Shown in pieces: positions 8,064 through 16,702 of a stretch of 64,000 nucleotides of DNA. A program made the position numbers and the translations under genes. Within the stretch, counting starts at the first letter, position 1. Each line of letters opens with the position of its first letter. The notes beneath the pieces were generated by a model that worked only from the letters and a program-made list of their open reading frames with translations, made no database searches and was not told the DNA's origin. The stretch is from an uncultured Opitutaceae bacterium (GTDB lineage Bacteria; Verrucomicrobiota; Verrucomicrobiia; Opitutales; Opitutaceae): assembly GCA_937889545.1 (NCBI GenBank), contig CALAOT010000072.1, positions 62,001 to 126,000 on the forward strand, given 5' to 3'.

Positions 8064-8601
8064 GGGATCGTCTTGGGAATCGTTCAACAAAACCCGATCT
8101 GCCCTTGGCATCAAGCATACAGACCGGGTCATCGTCGTGCGGCTCGAGGCGTCCACTTTGCAACTGCGACGCAACGGAGCCATCGTAAGGTCTTATGTGA
8201 TATCCAGTTCCAAGCGGCCATCCTCGAACGATGCGAATTCCCTCGGCACGCCGCGCGGGCTCCATGCGATCGCGGAGCGGATCGGCGGTGGCCAACCTTC
8301 CGGTGTGGTGTTCAGGTCGAGGGTTCCGACAGGCCGGCACTACTCGGAAATCCCGCCCGACGAAGCCGGCTCCGCCAATCTAGTCACAAGCCGGATCCTC
8401 TGGCTTCGGGGCCTCGAGCCCGGCGTGAATTCCGGCGGCGATGTTGACACCTACCGGCGGTACGTGTACATCCATGGAACCCAGCGCGAGGACAGGATCG
8501 GACAGGCCCTGAGCGCCGGATGCGTCCTGATGCGCAACTCGGACATCATCGAGCTGTACGACGAGGTCCGCGAAGGCGACCTGGTCTGGATTTCCGCGTA
8601 A
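8062..8601 (+). CDS. L,D-transpeptidase (YkuD domain)
   Basis: A 179-residue cell-wall enzyme that forms 3-3 peptide crosslinks or anchors proteins through diaminopimelate. The YkuD catalytic motif is clear: YIHGTQREDRIG followed by SAGCVLMRNSDIIELYDEV, with the catalytic Cys in AGCV and the conserved His in YIHG. The N-terminal strand VIVVRLEASTLQL starts the fold directly. No signal peptide is visible from this start. ATG 8062 shares bases with the divergent asd start codon, and a slightly later TTG or GTG start is possible. Asd supplies diaminopimelate, the residue this enzyme class uses. Confidence 0.85.
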   Translation: MGSSWESFNKTRSALGIKHTDRVIVVRLEASTLQLRRNGAIVRSYVISSSKRPSSNDANSLGTPRGLHAIAERIGGGQPSGVVFRSRVPTGRHYSEIPPDEAGSANLVTSRILWLRGLEPGVNSGGDVDTYRRYVYIHGTQREDRIGQALSAGCVLMRNSDIIELYDEVREGDLVWISA

Positions 8602-8725
8602 GCGCCGCCGGGCCCGTCCGTGGAATCCGCGCCACGGCCCATGGGATGGGGTTGAGCCACGCGAAAGCCCAGTAATTCGTTTGCCCCCGCGGGCGGCGGA
8701 TCCATTCGTTTGCTGGAACCCAGCC

Positions 8726-10801
8726 ATGATCGGCATCCGCGACGACTCCGCCTCCCCGCCCGCGCCCCCAAGCCGGGCGCCGGAATTCGTCGCGAGGGTC
8801 TTTTCCGACGGCGGATGGCTGCAGGCGGACCTCGATCTCGAGCACCGGCCCGGGCAGGAAAGAATGGCGCATGCGGTCGCGGCGGCATTCCGCGACGAGG
8901 AGCCCCTGCTCTTCGAGGCCGGCACGGGGATCGGCAAGTCGCTCGCCTACCTGGTCCCCGGGATCATCCACGCGATCGACTGCGGCCGGCAGCTCATCGT
9001 CTCGACGCACACGATCTCGCTCCAGGAGCAGATCGAGAAGAAGGACCTGCCGCTATGCAGGCGGCTCTTCCGCTCCGTGCCCGACCTCGGCGGGTACGCC
9101 GGGTTCGCGTCCACGGTCCTCGTCGGAAAGTCGAACTACCTTTGCACCTCCAGGCTGTCCCATGCCCTCGCCGAGAGGGCGAGCCTGTTTGACGACGCCG
9201 AATATGCGGAGCTCCAGCGCATAGCGGACTGGGCGCACGCGACGCCGACCGGCCTTCGCCACGACCTCCAGCCGCCGCCCAATGCCGACGTCTGGGACTC
9301 GGTGAACGCGGACTCGTCGGCCTGTTCCAGGCGCAACTGCGACTGCGATCGCTGCTTTTACCAGCGGGCGCGCGCGCGGGTGCGCTCAGCCCAGGTAATC
9401 GTGGTCAACCATGCGCTGCTTTTTTCGCTGATAAGCGCGGGCGGCGCGCGGGCGGACGGCGCCGGACACGACGCCTCGGGCGTCCTGTTCCCGGGGGATT
9501 TCATCGTCCTCGACGAGGCGCAGACCGTCCCCGAGGTCGCCGAGGAGAACTTCGGCCTCGCTTTGAGCAGCCTCGGCATCGAGCGGACGCTCAGGCACCT
9601 CTACAATCCCAAGACGCGGCGCGGGATCATGAAGAAGCGCGGCGACCCCGAGTTCTCGCAGAGGGTTGCGGACGCCCTCGATGCCTCGGGCCAGTTCTTC
9701 GGCTTCCTCTCGGCGACCCTGCTCGCGGAGCATCCGGTGGCCCGCGTCCGCGAGGCGGGCGCCGCGGAGCCCCTCCTGCGCGACCCGTTTGCCGCGCTGG
9801 AGCGCTGCGTCACAAAGGTCGCCGACGGCCTCGCGGAAGGGCGAGAGCGGGACGAGCTGCTGGAACAGCGTTCACGGCTGCGCGCCATCCGGGGCGGCAT
9901 CGACGAATGGCTGTCGCTCGCGAACGAGGGGCACGTGTACTGGGCCGAGAGGGTCGGCAGAAAGCAGTCGATCGTGAGCCTGCGCAGCGCGCCGGTCGAC
10001 GTCGCCCCGGACCTGGAGCGGTGCCTGTTCGGGGCCGGGGTGAGCGTCGTCTGCACGAGTGCGACCCTGGCGATGGGCGGCGAAATGGGCCCGTTCGCAG
10101 CGCGCATCGGAGCATCTTGCGCGAAGGCGGAGGTCGCCGATTCGCCATTCGACTTTGAGCGCAACATGCGCGTCTTTGTCGCGGCCGACGTACCGCCGCC
10201 GTCGGCCCCGGACGCGCGCTCGTCGATCGACGCCCTCGCCGACTACGTCGGCTTCTGCTGCGGGAGGGTGCCCGGCGGGTCTCTTGTCCTCTTCACAAGC
10301 TACCGGGACATGCACGCGGTCGCCGCCGCGGTCGGCCCGTCCCTGAGCCTGACGGGGCGGCCGTTCCTCATGCAGGGCGGGGACTACTCGAGGACCGAGC
10401 TCGCGCAAAGGATGCGGGACGCCGGCAACGCCGTCCTGTTCGGCACGGACAGCTTCTGGATCGGGGTCGACGTGCCAGGGGACGCGCTCTCGCAGGTGGT
10501 GATTGCGCGCCTTCCCTTCACCACGCCCTCTCACCCCATCGCCGAGGCGAAGGCGGAGCTGATCCGGGACCGGGGCGGCGATCCCTTCAGCGAGCTCACG
10601 CTTCCGGAGGCCGTCATGAAGTTCAGGCAGGGGGCGGGCCGGCTCATCCGCACGCGGACTGACCGCGGGGTGGTCACCATCCTCGACAGCCGCGTCCTGG
10701 GGAAGTCCTATGGCCGGCTGTTCATGGAGGGCCTGCCCAAGCGATCCTTCGTCCGCCTCACCCGAGAGAACAGGATCGAACAATTTCGTCCTTTCACCTG
10801 A
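8726..10801 (+). CDS. DinG/XPD-type ATP-dependent DNA helicase with Fe-S cluster
   Basis: A superfamily 2 helicase of 691 residues. It has Walker A AGTGIGKS near residues 65-72, THTISLQEQ (motif Ia), a DEAQ box at 263-266, and the C-terminal motifs SYRDMHAV, GTDSFWIGVDVPG and QGAGRLIRT. Cysteines at about 140, 200, 205, 207 and 210 flank the region where XPD/DinG enzymes bind a 4Fe-4S cluster. ATG 8726 is preferred to the TTG 8681 in frame. The 4Fe-4S cluster would depend on the suf genes at 43.7-47.8 kb. Downstream, the phosphatase gene starts after 29 bp on the same strand. Confidence 0.9.
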   Translation: MIGIRDDSASPPAPPSRAPEFVARVFSDGGWLQADLDLEHRPGQERMAHAVAAAFRDEEPLLFEAGTGIGKSLAYLVPGIIHAIDCGRQLIVSTHTISLQEQIEKKDLPLCRRLFRSVPDLGGYAGFASTVLVGKSNYLCTSRLSHALAERASLFDDAEYAELQRIADWAHATPTGLRHDLQPPPNADVWDSVNADSSACSRRNCDCDRCFYQRARARVRSAQVIVVNHALLFSLISAGGARADGAGHDASGVLFPGDFIVLDEAQTVPEVAEENFGLALSSLGIERTLRHLYNPKTRRGIMKKRGDPEFSQRVADALDASGQFFGFLSATLLAEHPVARVREAGAAEPLLRDPFAALERCVTKVADGLAEGRERDELLEQRSRLRAIRGGIDEWLSLANEGHVYWAERVGRKQSIVSLRSAPVDVAPDLERCLFGAGVSVVCTSATLAMGGEMGPFAARIGASCAKAEVADSPFDFERNMRVFVAADVPPPSAPDARSSIDALADYVGFCCGRVPGGSLVLFTSYRDMHAVAAAVGPSLSLTGRPFLMQGGDYSRTELAQRMRDAGNAVLFGTDSFWIGVDVPGDALSQVVIARLPFTTPSHPIAEAKAELIRDRGGDPFSELTLPEAVMKFRQGAGRLIRTRTDRGVVTILDSRVLGKSYGRLFMEGLPKRSFVRLTRENRIEQFRPFT

Positions 10802-10830
10802 CGGCCGCCGCCCTATCCTCACAGGCCCCG

Positions 10831-11553
10831 ATGAGCATCCTTCGCGCCGCCTGGCTCTCCAATATTGGCAACGTCCGGAAGGAGAATGAGGACCGGATCC
10901 TGTTCAACGATAAGGCGCAGCTCTTCGGCGTCGCGGACGGCGTCGGCGGGCTGCCCGGCGGGGCGGAGGCCGCCCAGAAGGCGGTCGACGTCGTCACGGA
11001 GGCGGTCCTGGCGGCTGGCCCGGACGCCGAGCTCGACCTCAGGGCGATCGCCACCGCGGCGAACGAGTCCGTCGCCATCCTGGGGCAGCGGATTAGCCCC
11101 GGGTCGGGGATAGGCTGCACGCTCACCATGGGGTGCATCCGCCATGCCCGGATGAAGCTCGCCCACGTCGGCGACTCCCGCGCCTTTTCGTGGAGGAACG
11201 GGGAAATCGCTTGCCTGACTGAGGACCACACCGTGGAAAACGAGGCGCGGCGCCGAAGGGCCCGCGGCGAGGTGGTCTACTACAGCGAGGCTCAACGCGG
11301 CGCGCTGACCCGCTGCATAGGCCAGATGGTCCCGCCCGAGGTCGACGTTGCCGATTTGCCGCTGCTTGCCGGGGACCGCTACGTTTTCTGCACCGACGGC
11401 GTCACGCGCCTGGTCTTTGAAAGGGAGATGAGGGACATCGTCGGACGGTCGGGGGACCCTGAGGTGATTGTCCGCAGCCTGGTGGAGCTCGCGCTGCAGC
11501 GCGGCGGGCCCGACAACGCGACGGTGGCTGCCGTCATCATCGACACCTTGTAA
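10831..11553 (+). CDS. PP2C-family protein serine/threonine phosphatase
   Basis: A 240-residue stand-alone phosphatase, cytosolic by the absence of membrane segments. Metal-binding motifs of the family are visible: RKENEDR near residue 17, GVADGVGGLPGG at 33-44, AHVGDSRAF, TEDHTVENE, FCTDGVTR and GPDNATV at the C terminus. It should dephosphorylate Ser/Thr proteins, normally paired with an eukaryotic-like kinase, but no kinase gene is in this window. Confidence 0.92.
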   Translation: MSILRAAWLSNIGNVRKENEDRILFNDKAQLFGVADGVGGLPGGAEAAQKAVDVVTEAVLAAGPDAELDLRAIATAANESVAILGQRISPGSGIGCTLTMGCIRHARMKLAHVGDSRAFSWRNGEIACLTEDHTVENEARRRRARGEVVYYSEAQRGALTRCIGQMVPPEVDVADLPLLAGDRYVFCTDGVTRLVFEREMRDIVGRSGDPEVIVRSLVELALQRGGPDNATVAAVIIDTL

Positions 11554-11585
11554 TGGCCCGCCGCCGAGGGGCACGCGGGCGTCGG

Positions 11586-12452
11586 TCAGGACACGAACGG
11601 ATTGAAGCGAAGCTCGTTGCCCGCCGTCGTCATCGGCCCGTGACCCGGCGCGACCACCGTGTCCGCGGGGACGGCGAGCAGCACGCGCCGCAGGTGGGCG
11701 CGCAGCTGCCGCTGGCAGTAATAGGGCCCTCCCGCGGAGCCCGCGAAGACGAGGTCGCCCGAAACGAGCAGCGACCGCGCGGAGGGCACGGCGGAGCGGA
11801 TGTGGTAGCAGTTGTGCAGCGCGCAGTGGCCAGGCGTCCTGAACGCCGTGACCTCGAGCCCGCCGGCGGCAATCGTCTCGCGCTCCCCCATCGGCCTGCC
11901 CAGCGGGGCGCGGGCCCCCGACGGGATGAACGCATCGGTCACGCCGAACCGGTCGGCCGCGCCGCAAAGCCCGCCCGCATGCTCCGCCTCGATGTGCGTG
12001 ATGAATATCCCGTCGATCCCCCGGATTTCGCGGGGCCACACCGATTCGAGGGCCTCGGCGCCCGGGCCGGCGTCGAAGAGCAGCCCGCGGCCGGCATCGC
12101 CCGCCGCCACGATGTACGCGTTGACGACGCCGATCCCGTGCGCCATCCGCAGCGGCCAGACCTGGAACGGCAGCCCCTCCGAGTCCGGGAGCGGGTACTT
12201 GCCCGTCGCGAGCGCGCACAGCCCCACCTCGTTGAGCCCCAGAGCGGCCGCCAGACGGCCGCAGTCGGCGGGGCTAAGCTCTGGACGGTAGTCGATGGCG
12301 TCGAGGATCCCCTCCACAGGCACGCCTGATTTCTCGGCCAGCGCCTCGGGGCTCAGGCCCGCGCAGCTCATCGCCTTCTCGAGCACGTCGCCGAGTTCGT
12401 CTTCAAGCGGGATCTGTAGGGTGTGCGACAACGTCTGTGGGCGGCCTGCCAT
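11586..12452 (-). CDS. Metallo-beta-lactamase-fold hydrolase with N-terminal helix-turn-helix-like domain
   Basis: A 288-residue protein. Residues about 20-85 (VLEKAMSCAGLSPEALAEKS and what follows) look like an XRE-type helix-turn-helix. Residues 95-288 form an MBL fold: LLFDAGPG, then THIEAEHAGG at 152-161, TPGHCALHNCYH, VSGDLVFAG and VAPGHGPMTTAG. The usual metal motif HxHxDH is replaced by HIEAEH, so the second His is Glu and the Asp is Glu, and the active site may be unusual. ATG 12452 is chosen since longer frames run antisense into pyrE. It is divergent from pyrE and its function is not assignable beyond hydrolase. Confidence 0.8.
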   Translation of the reverse strand: MAGRPQTLSHTLQIPLEDELGDVLEKAMSCAGLSPEALAEKSGVPVEGILDAIDYRPELSPADCGRLAAALGLNEVGLCALATGKYPLPDSEGLPFQVWPLRMAHGIGVVNAYIVAAGDAGRGLLFDAGPGAEALESVWPREIRGIDGIFITHIEAEHAGGLCGAADRFGVTDAFIPSGARAPLGRPMGERETIAAGGLEVTAFRTPGHCALHNCYHIRSAVPSARSLLVSGDLVFAGSAGGPYYCQRQLRAHLRRVLLAVPADTVVAPGHGPMTTAGNELRFNPFVS

Positions 12453-12546
12453 GGGGAGTGGTAGTCCGAACGTCCCAAATATACAACGCCCCGCAGCGCC
12501 GTGAAACGTTGATCTCGGAGTGGGAACCGTCTGGACTCGCGGCTCG

Positions 12547-13122
12547 ATGGACCCATCGCAGCCGGAGATACTCGGCATCTTCACCCGCACCCGCGCCCTC
12601 CTGACGGGCCACTTCGTCCTTCGCTCCGGGCTCCACAGCGGCCACTACTTCCAGTGCGCCCAGGTGTGCCAGCACATGGACGCCGTGGAAAGGCTGGCCG
12701 AGCTCCTGCTAGCCAAGGTCCGCGGCGCCGGCTGGAAGTTCTCCACGGTGCTGGCGCCCGCGATGGGCGGCCTCGTCATCGGCCAGGAGGTCGCGCGCCA
12801 GGCCCGGGCCCGCTACATCTTCTGCGAGAAGGAGAACAACATACTCGTCCTGCGCCGCGGTTTTGCCATCGCCCCCGGCGAGGCCGTCCTGGTTGTCGAG
12901 GACGTAGTTACGCGCGGCGGCCGCGTGGTTGAATGCCTGAGCATCGTCCGCAGGGCCGGCGGGGCGGTCGTCGGGGTCGCGATGCTCGTCGACCGCAGCG
13001 CCGGTTCGGCGCGGTTCGGCGCGCCGGCGGCCTCGCTTCTCGAGCTGAGCTTCCCCACCTATCCCGCCGACGCGCTGCCCGAGGCCCTCGCGAGGCTCCC
13101 CGTGGAAAAGCCGGGGAGCTGA
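12547..13122 (+). CDS. pyrE: Orotate phosphoribosyltransferase
   Basis: Transfers phosphoribosyl from PRPP to orotate in pyrimidine synthesis. The 191-residue protein carries the PRPP-binding signature VLVVEDVVTRGG near residues 114-125, the flexible loop with EKENNILVLRRGF and an N-terminal GHFVLRSGLHSGHYFQ that binds orotate. ATG 12547 gives the normal family start, although an upstream in-frame GTG-like extension exists. PRPP comes from Prs, encoded 1.5 kb away on the other strand. It converges with htrA. Confidence 0.93.
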   Translation: MDPSQPEILGIFTRTRALLTGHFVLRSGLHSGHYFQCAQVCQHMDAVERLAELLLAKVRGAGWKFSTVLAPAMGGLVIGQEVARQARARYIFCEKENNILVLRRGFAIAPGEAVLVVEDVVTRGGRVVECLSIVRRAGGAVVGVAMLVDRSAGSARFGAPAASLLELSFPTYPADALPEALARLPVEKPGS

Positions 13123-13134
13123 GGGGCCGATCGC

Positions 13135-14565
13135 TCAGCGCTTCGTGACCACGACGTAGTTCGACCTGCCGGCCTGGTAGTACACGAGGAGCAGGTTTCG
13201 GCCGGTGTGGAGGGCCTGTTTTGCCGACGCGACGCTGTCGATCGGGATTCCGTTGATCTCGACGATGACGGCGCCCACCGGGAGATCCTGGGCATACTCC
13301 GACTTCTCGTCGGCCGCCGTGACCACGACGCCGGCCGTGCGCGCATCGATTCCGAGGCGCCGGCGGACGTCGTCCGTCAGCTTGCCGACCTCGACCCCGA
13401 CGAGGATCTCGTTGGGCTTCTCGCCGAACTGCGCAAGCACGACGTCGACCGTCATCGGCTTGCCGTCGCGCGAGATGTCGAGCGAGACCTTGCTGCCCGG
13501 GGCCATCTGGGAGATCGTCAGGCGCAGCTCGTCGTGGCTCTCGACCGGCTTGCCGTTTAGCCTGAGGATCACGTCGCGGCGCTTGATGCCGACCTTCTCC
13601 GCCGGGCTGTCCGGGGCGGCCGAGATGACGATGACCCCCTTCGTAGCCCTCGCCAGGCCGACCTGCTCGGCCACGTCGGCCGTGATCGGGACGGCGCTGA
13701 CGCCAAGGAACCCGCGCGAGACCGCTCCGGTCTCGATCAGGCTCTTCATGACGTTCACGGCCAGGTCGACCGGAACGGCGAGGCCGATCCCGATGTTTCC
13801 GCGGGAGGGCGACACGATCGCGCTGTTGATCCCGATCAGCCGGCCCTTCGCGTCGAGGAGCGCCCCGCCCGAGTTGCCCATGTTGATCGCCGCGTCCGTC
13901 TGGATGAAGTCCTCGTAGCCGGATACATCGTCCAGGATGTGGATGTTGCGGCTCTTGGCGGACACGATGCCCATCGTGACCGTCTCCCCGACGCCGAGTG
14001 GATTGCCGACGGCGAACACGATGTCCCCGACGCGGATCCTGTCGCTGTCGGCAAACGTGACCGCCTGAAGCCCGGTCGCGTCGATCTTGACCACGGCTAT
14101 GTCCGTCTTGGGGTCGGAGCCCACCATCTTGGCCGGAAACTTGCGGCCGTCGGCAAGCTCCACCGTAAGCTCGTCCGCGTTTTCAACGACGTGGTTGTTC
14201 GTGAGGATGTACCCGTCCTGGGAGACAATGACGCCCGAACCGAGCCCCATCTCCTTGCTCTCGTGGTCCTGGTCGGGGATGTCGCCGAAGAACTGCCGGA
14301 AAAGCGGATTGGCCTGGATTCGCTCGTGCACGATCTTGGAGGACTCGATGGAGACGACCTCCTTCTGGACCGGCTCGACGACGTCCGCGTAGCTTGAGAC
14401 CAGGGCTGACTTCCCGTCGCTCAGGGGAGTGAAGTCCTTCTTGAGCTCGGGCATCTTGGCCGGAGGGATGGCGGCGGCCCCCGCCCCGCGGGCCGCGCCC
14501 GCGAGCCCGAATGCCGACGCGACGGCCGAAAAAATGAAGATGTGTGACACGGTTCTGTATTTCAT
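13135..14565 (-). CDS. htrA: Do/HtrA-type periplasmic serine protease
   Basis: A 476-residue envelope protease-chaperone. It starts with a signal peptide (SHIFIFSAVASAFGLAGAA), then a trypsin-like domain with the triad His 125 in LTNNHVVENA, Asp 155 in PKTDIAVVKID and Ser 232 in NMGNSGGALL. Two PDZ domains follow at about residues 270-360 and 375-470, each with a GxxVxxI-type peptide groove. ATG 14565 is chosen because upstream frame is antisense to prs. It lies 62 bp downstream of prs on the same strand, so trmL, prs and htrA may share a transcript. Confidence 0.93.
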   Translation of the reverse strand: MKYRTVSHIFIFSAVASAFGLAGAARGAGAAAIPPAKMPELKKDFTPLSDGKSALVSSYADVVEPVQKEVVSIESSKIVHERIQANPLFRQFFGDIPDQDHESKEMGLGSGVIVSQDGYILTNNHVVENADELTVELADGRKFPAKMVGSDPKTDIAVVKIDATGLQAVTFADSDRIRVGDIVFAVGNPLGVGETVTMGIVSAKSRNIHILDDVSGYEDFIQTDAAINMGNSGGALLDAKGRLIGINSAIVSPSRGNIGIGLAVPVDLAVNVMKSLIETGAVSRGFLGVSAVPITADVAEQVGLARATKGVIVISAAPDSPAEKVGIKRRDVILRLNGKPVESHDELRLTISQMAPGSKVSLDISRDGKPMTVDVVLAQFGEKPNEILVGVEVGKLTDDVRRRLGIDARTAGVVVTAADEKSEYAQDLPVGAVIVEINGIPIDSVASAKQALHTGRNLLLVYYQAGRSNYVVVTKR

Positions 14566-14627
14566 GTGGTAAAGGGTCGACCTCCGGACCCCCAACGTGT
14601 TCCAGAAACCCGCGGCCGACAAATCAT

Positions 14628-15575
14628 TCAGAAGCCCTTGATCCGGAAAAGGCTCGTGATGCTCTCGTTGGTGTTGATGCGCTGGATGGCCTGCCCCAAC
14701 AGCCCGGCGATGCTTAACACGGTGACAGGCAGTCCCTTGGTGTCGATCGGCACCGAATTCGTGGTGATCAATTCGTCGATCATCCCGCTCTTGATCCGCT
14801 CGTAGGCGATCTCGTTCAGGATGCAGTGGCTGACGGCCGCCCGGATGCTGCGCGCCCCGCGCTCGCGGAGCATCGTGGCGGCCGCCATCAGCGTGCCCGC
14901 CGTCTCCGTCATGTCGTCCACAAGCAGGATGTCGCATCCGGCGACCTCGCCGACCACGTTTATCGCGTCGACGGTGGTCGCGGTCCGGCGCTTCTTGGCG
15001 ACCATTCCCAGGCTCGCCCGGAGCACCTCCGCATAGGCGGCGGCCATCTTCATCCCGCCGAGGTCGGGCGAGCAGACGACGAGGGATTCATTCGGGGTCT
15101 TCGCGAGGTACTCGAAGAAGACAGGCGACGCGTACAGGTGGTCCACCGGGATGTCAAAAAAGCCCTGAATCTGCTGGCTGTGGAGATCCAGGGTGAGGAC
15201 CCGGTTTGCTCCGGAGGAGACGAGCAGGTTGGCGACCAGCTTGGCCGTGATCGGGACGCGAGGCTGGTCCTTGCGGTCCTGGCGCGCGTAGCCGTAGAAG
15301 GGCAGCACGGCCGTGATCCGCTGGGCCGAGGCGCGCCGCGCCGCGTCGATCATGATCAGCAGTTCCATCAGGTGATGGTTCGTGGGCGGGCACGTCGACT
15401 GGATGATGAAGACGTCATGGCCGCGGATGTTCTCGTCGATTTTGACGAACGTCTCGCCGTCCGGAAAGCTTGTCACCGTGGCCTCGCCAAGCGGGACGCC
15501 GATTGTGCGGCAGATTTCCTCGGCCAGCATCCGGTTGGAATTGCCTGAAAAGATCTTGAGTCGGGACTCGCTCAT
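14628..15575 (-). CDS. prs: Ribose-phosphate pyrophosphokinase (PRPP synthetase)
   Basis: Makes PRPP from ribose 5-phosphate and ATP for nucleotide, His and Trp synthesis. The 315-residue protein shows LKIFSGNSNRMLAEEI at the start, SFPDGETFVKI, the flexible loop PFYGYARQDRKDQPR, the PRPP signature region LTLDLHSQQIQGFF, and DILLVDDMTETAGTL for ribose-phosphate binding. ATG 15575 fits the family start. Neighbours are trmL, 47 bp upstream, and htrA downstream. PRPP feeds the PyrE reaction encoded nearby. Confidence 0.96.
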   Translation of the reverse strand: MSESRLKIFSGNSNRMLAEEICRTIGVPLGEATVTSFPDGETFVKIDENIRGHDVFIIQSTCPPTNHHLMELLIMIDAARRASAQRITAVLPFYGYARQDRKDQPRVPITAKLVANLLVSSGANRVLTLDLHSQQIQGFFDIPVDHLYASPVFFEYLAKTPNESLVVCSPDLGGMKMAAAYAEVLRASLGMVAKKRRTATTVDAINVVGEVAGCDILLVDDMTETAGTLMAAATMLRERGARSIRAAVSHCILNEIAYERIKSGMIDELITTNSVPIDTKGLPVTVLSIAGLLGQAIQRINTNESITSLFRIKGF

Positions 15576-15622
15576 GGGCGGGTCATACTTGGGGGCCGCC
15601 ATGCGGTAGGCTACCCCAAAAT

Positions 15623-16123
15623 TCAGGGCGGGCCCCCAAGGCCGCCGATCTGCCTCAGGGCCTCGTAAGCCGCGATTCCCGCCGCCGTGCTGAGGTTGAG
15701 CGACCTCAATTCCGGGTTGGCGTGCGGGATCGTCAGCCGCCAGTCGGCCAGCTCATCGTGAAGCCAGTCGGGGGCGCCGCTGCCCTCGTTCCCGAAAACG
15801 AGCCCGTCTCCGTCCGCGAATCGCGCCTGCCAGAACGAGCGCGCCGCCCGGGTGGTGAAGAGCCATAGCCGCCTTGGGGCGGACGCGCTTGAACGGAACG
15901 CCTTCCAGTCCGCGTGCTCGTGGACGTCGAGCGAGAACCAATAGTCCATCCCCGCCCGGCGCAGGTTGCGGTCGGTGATCCTGAATCCCAGGGGATGGAT
16001 CAGGTGGAGCCGGGAATTCGACAGGGCGCACATCCGGCCGACGTTGCCCGTGTTCTGGGGGATTTCGGGCTGAAAAAGGACAATATGGATCATCGCTGGA
16101 GGCCGGTTGGAATCTGGGCTCAT
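15623..16123 (-). CDS. trmL: tRNA (cytidine(34)-2'-O)-methyltransferase
   Basis: SPOUT-class methyltransferase that 2'-O-methylates the wobble base of leucine tRNAs. The 166-residue protein has HIVLFQPEIPQNTGNVGR near the start, HLIHPLGFRI, GLDYW-like GMDYWF, VFGNEGSGAP (AdoMet knot) and SLNLSTAAGIAAYEALRQ, all characteristic. Start ATG 16123 is supported by a GAGGGTG ribosome-binding site 6-8 bases upstream. An internal ATG (16093) would remove ten residues. Confidence 0.93.
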   Translation of the reverse strand: MSPDSNRPPAMIHIVLFQPEIPQNTGNVGRMCALSNSRLHLIHPLGFRITDRNLRRAGMDYWFSLDVHEHADWKAFRSSASAPRRLWLFTTRAARSFWQARFADGDGLVFGNEGSGAPDWLHDELADWRLTIPHANPELRSLNLSTAAGIAAYEALRQIGGLGGPP

Positions 16124-16147
16124 CGTTTTTCACCCTCATCAAAAGTA

Positions 16148-16702
16148 ATGCAAGCGCCTTGCGCGTTGCATTTTGCCGATACCCACCCCAGCATCCGAGG
16201 CACCCGCAGCGCCCCCATCGTGAACCCCGCCTGGAAGAAGATCCCCGCGCTCCGCCGCTCCATAGTAATAGTCGATGACGAGAAGTCCTATGCCGAGCTG
16301 ATCGCGCAGATGATCGCCGACAACCTTGATTGCGCCGTCCATGCCTTCACGCGGCCCGTGGAAGCCCTGGGCGGCCTCGCGAAGATTTCTGCCGGGGTCG
16401 TCGTCACGGATTACTCGATGCCGCAGATGAACGGAATCGAGTTCATCAGGAGGGCGTCGAGGGTCGCGCCCGACGCCGCGTTCATAATGATTTCTGGCGA
16501 CGACCTCGACCCGCTCGCGCACGAGCTGGCCCGGCTCCGGCGGCTCAAGAAGCGCCTGCGCAAGCCGTTTGGATGGCGCCCCCTCGCCGACGCCATCCTC
16601 GAGGTGTGGCCTGGAAGCGACATTCCTGCATTCCGCCCGGACGGCCAGCCGCCCGAGCAGGCGGTCACCCGGCACCCGGGGTCGGTCGACCCTCTACCTT
16701 GA
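16148..16702 (+). CDS. Stand-alone response regulator receiver protein
   Basis: A CheY-like receiver of 184 residues. The acidic pair is in SIVIVDDEKSYAEL near residues 38-51, the phosphoacceptor Asp near 88 in VVTDYSMPQMNG, the Thr/Ser switch in IMISGDD and the conserved Lys near 139 in RLRKPF. No DNA-binding or enzymatic output domain follows, only a short Pro-rich tail. No histidine kinase is nearby. The first 36 residues precede the fold and GTG 16220 is a plausible shorter start. The 3' end overlaps the convergent thrB by 38 bp. Confidence 0.85.
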   Translation: MQAPCALHFADTHPSIRGTRSAPIVNPAWKKIPALRRSIVIVDDEKSYAELIAQMIADNLDCAVHAFTRPVEALGGLAKISAGVVVTDYSMPQMNGIEFIRRASRVAPDAAFIMISGDDLDPLAHELARLRRLKKRLRKPFGWRPLADAILEVWPGSDIPAFRPDGQPPEQAVTRHPGSVDPLP

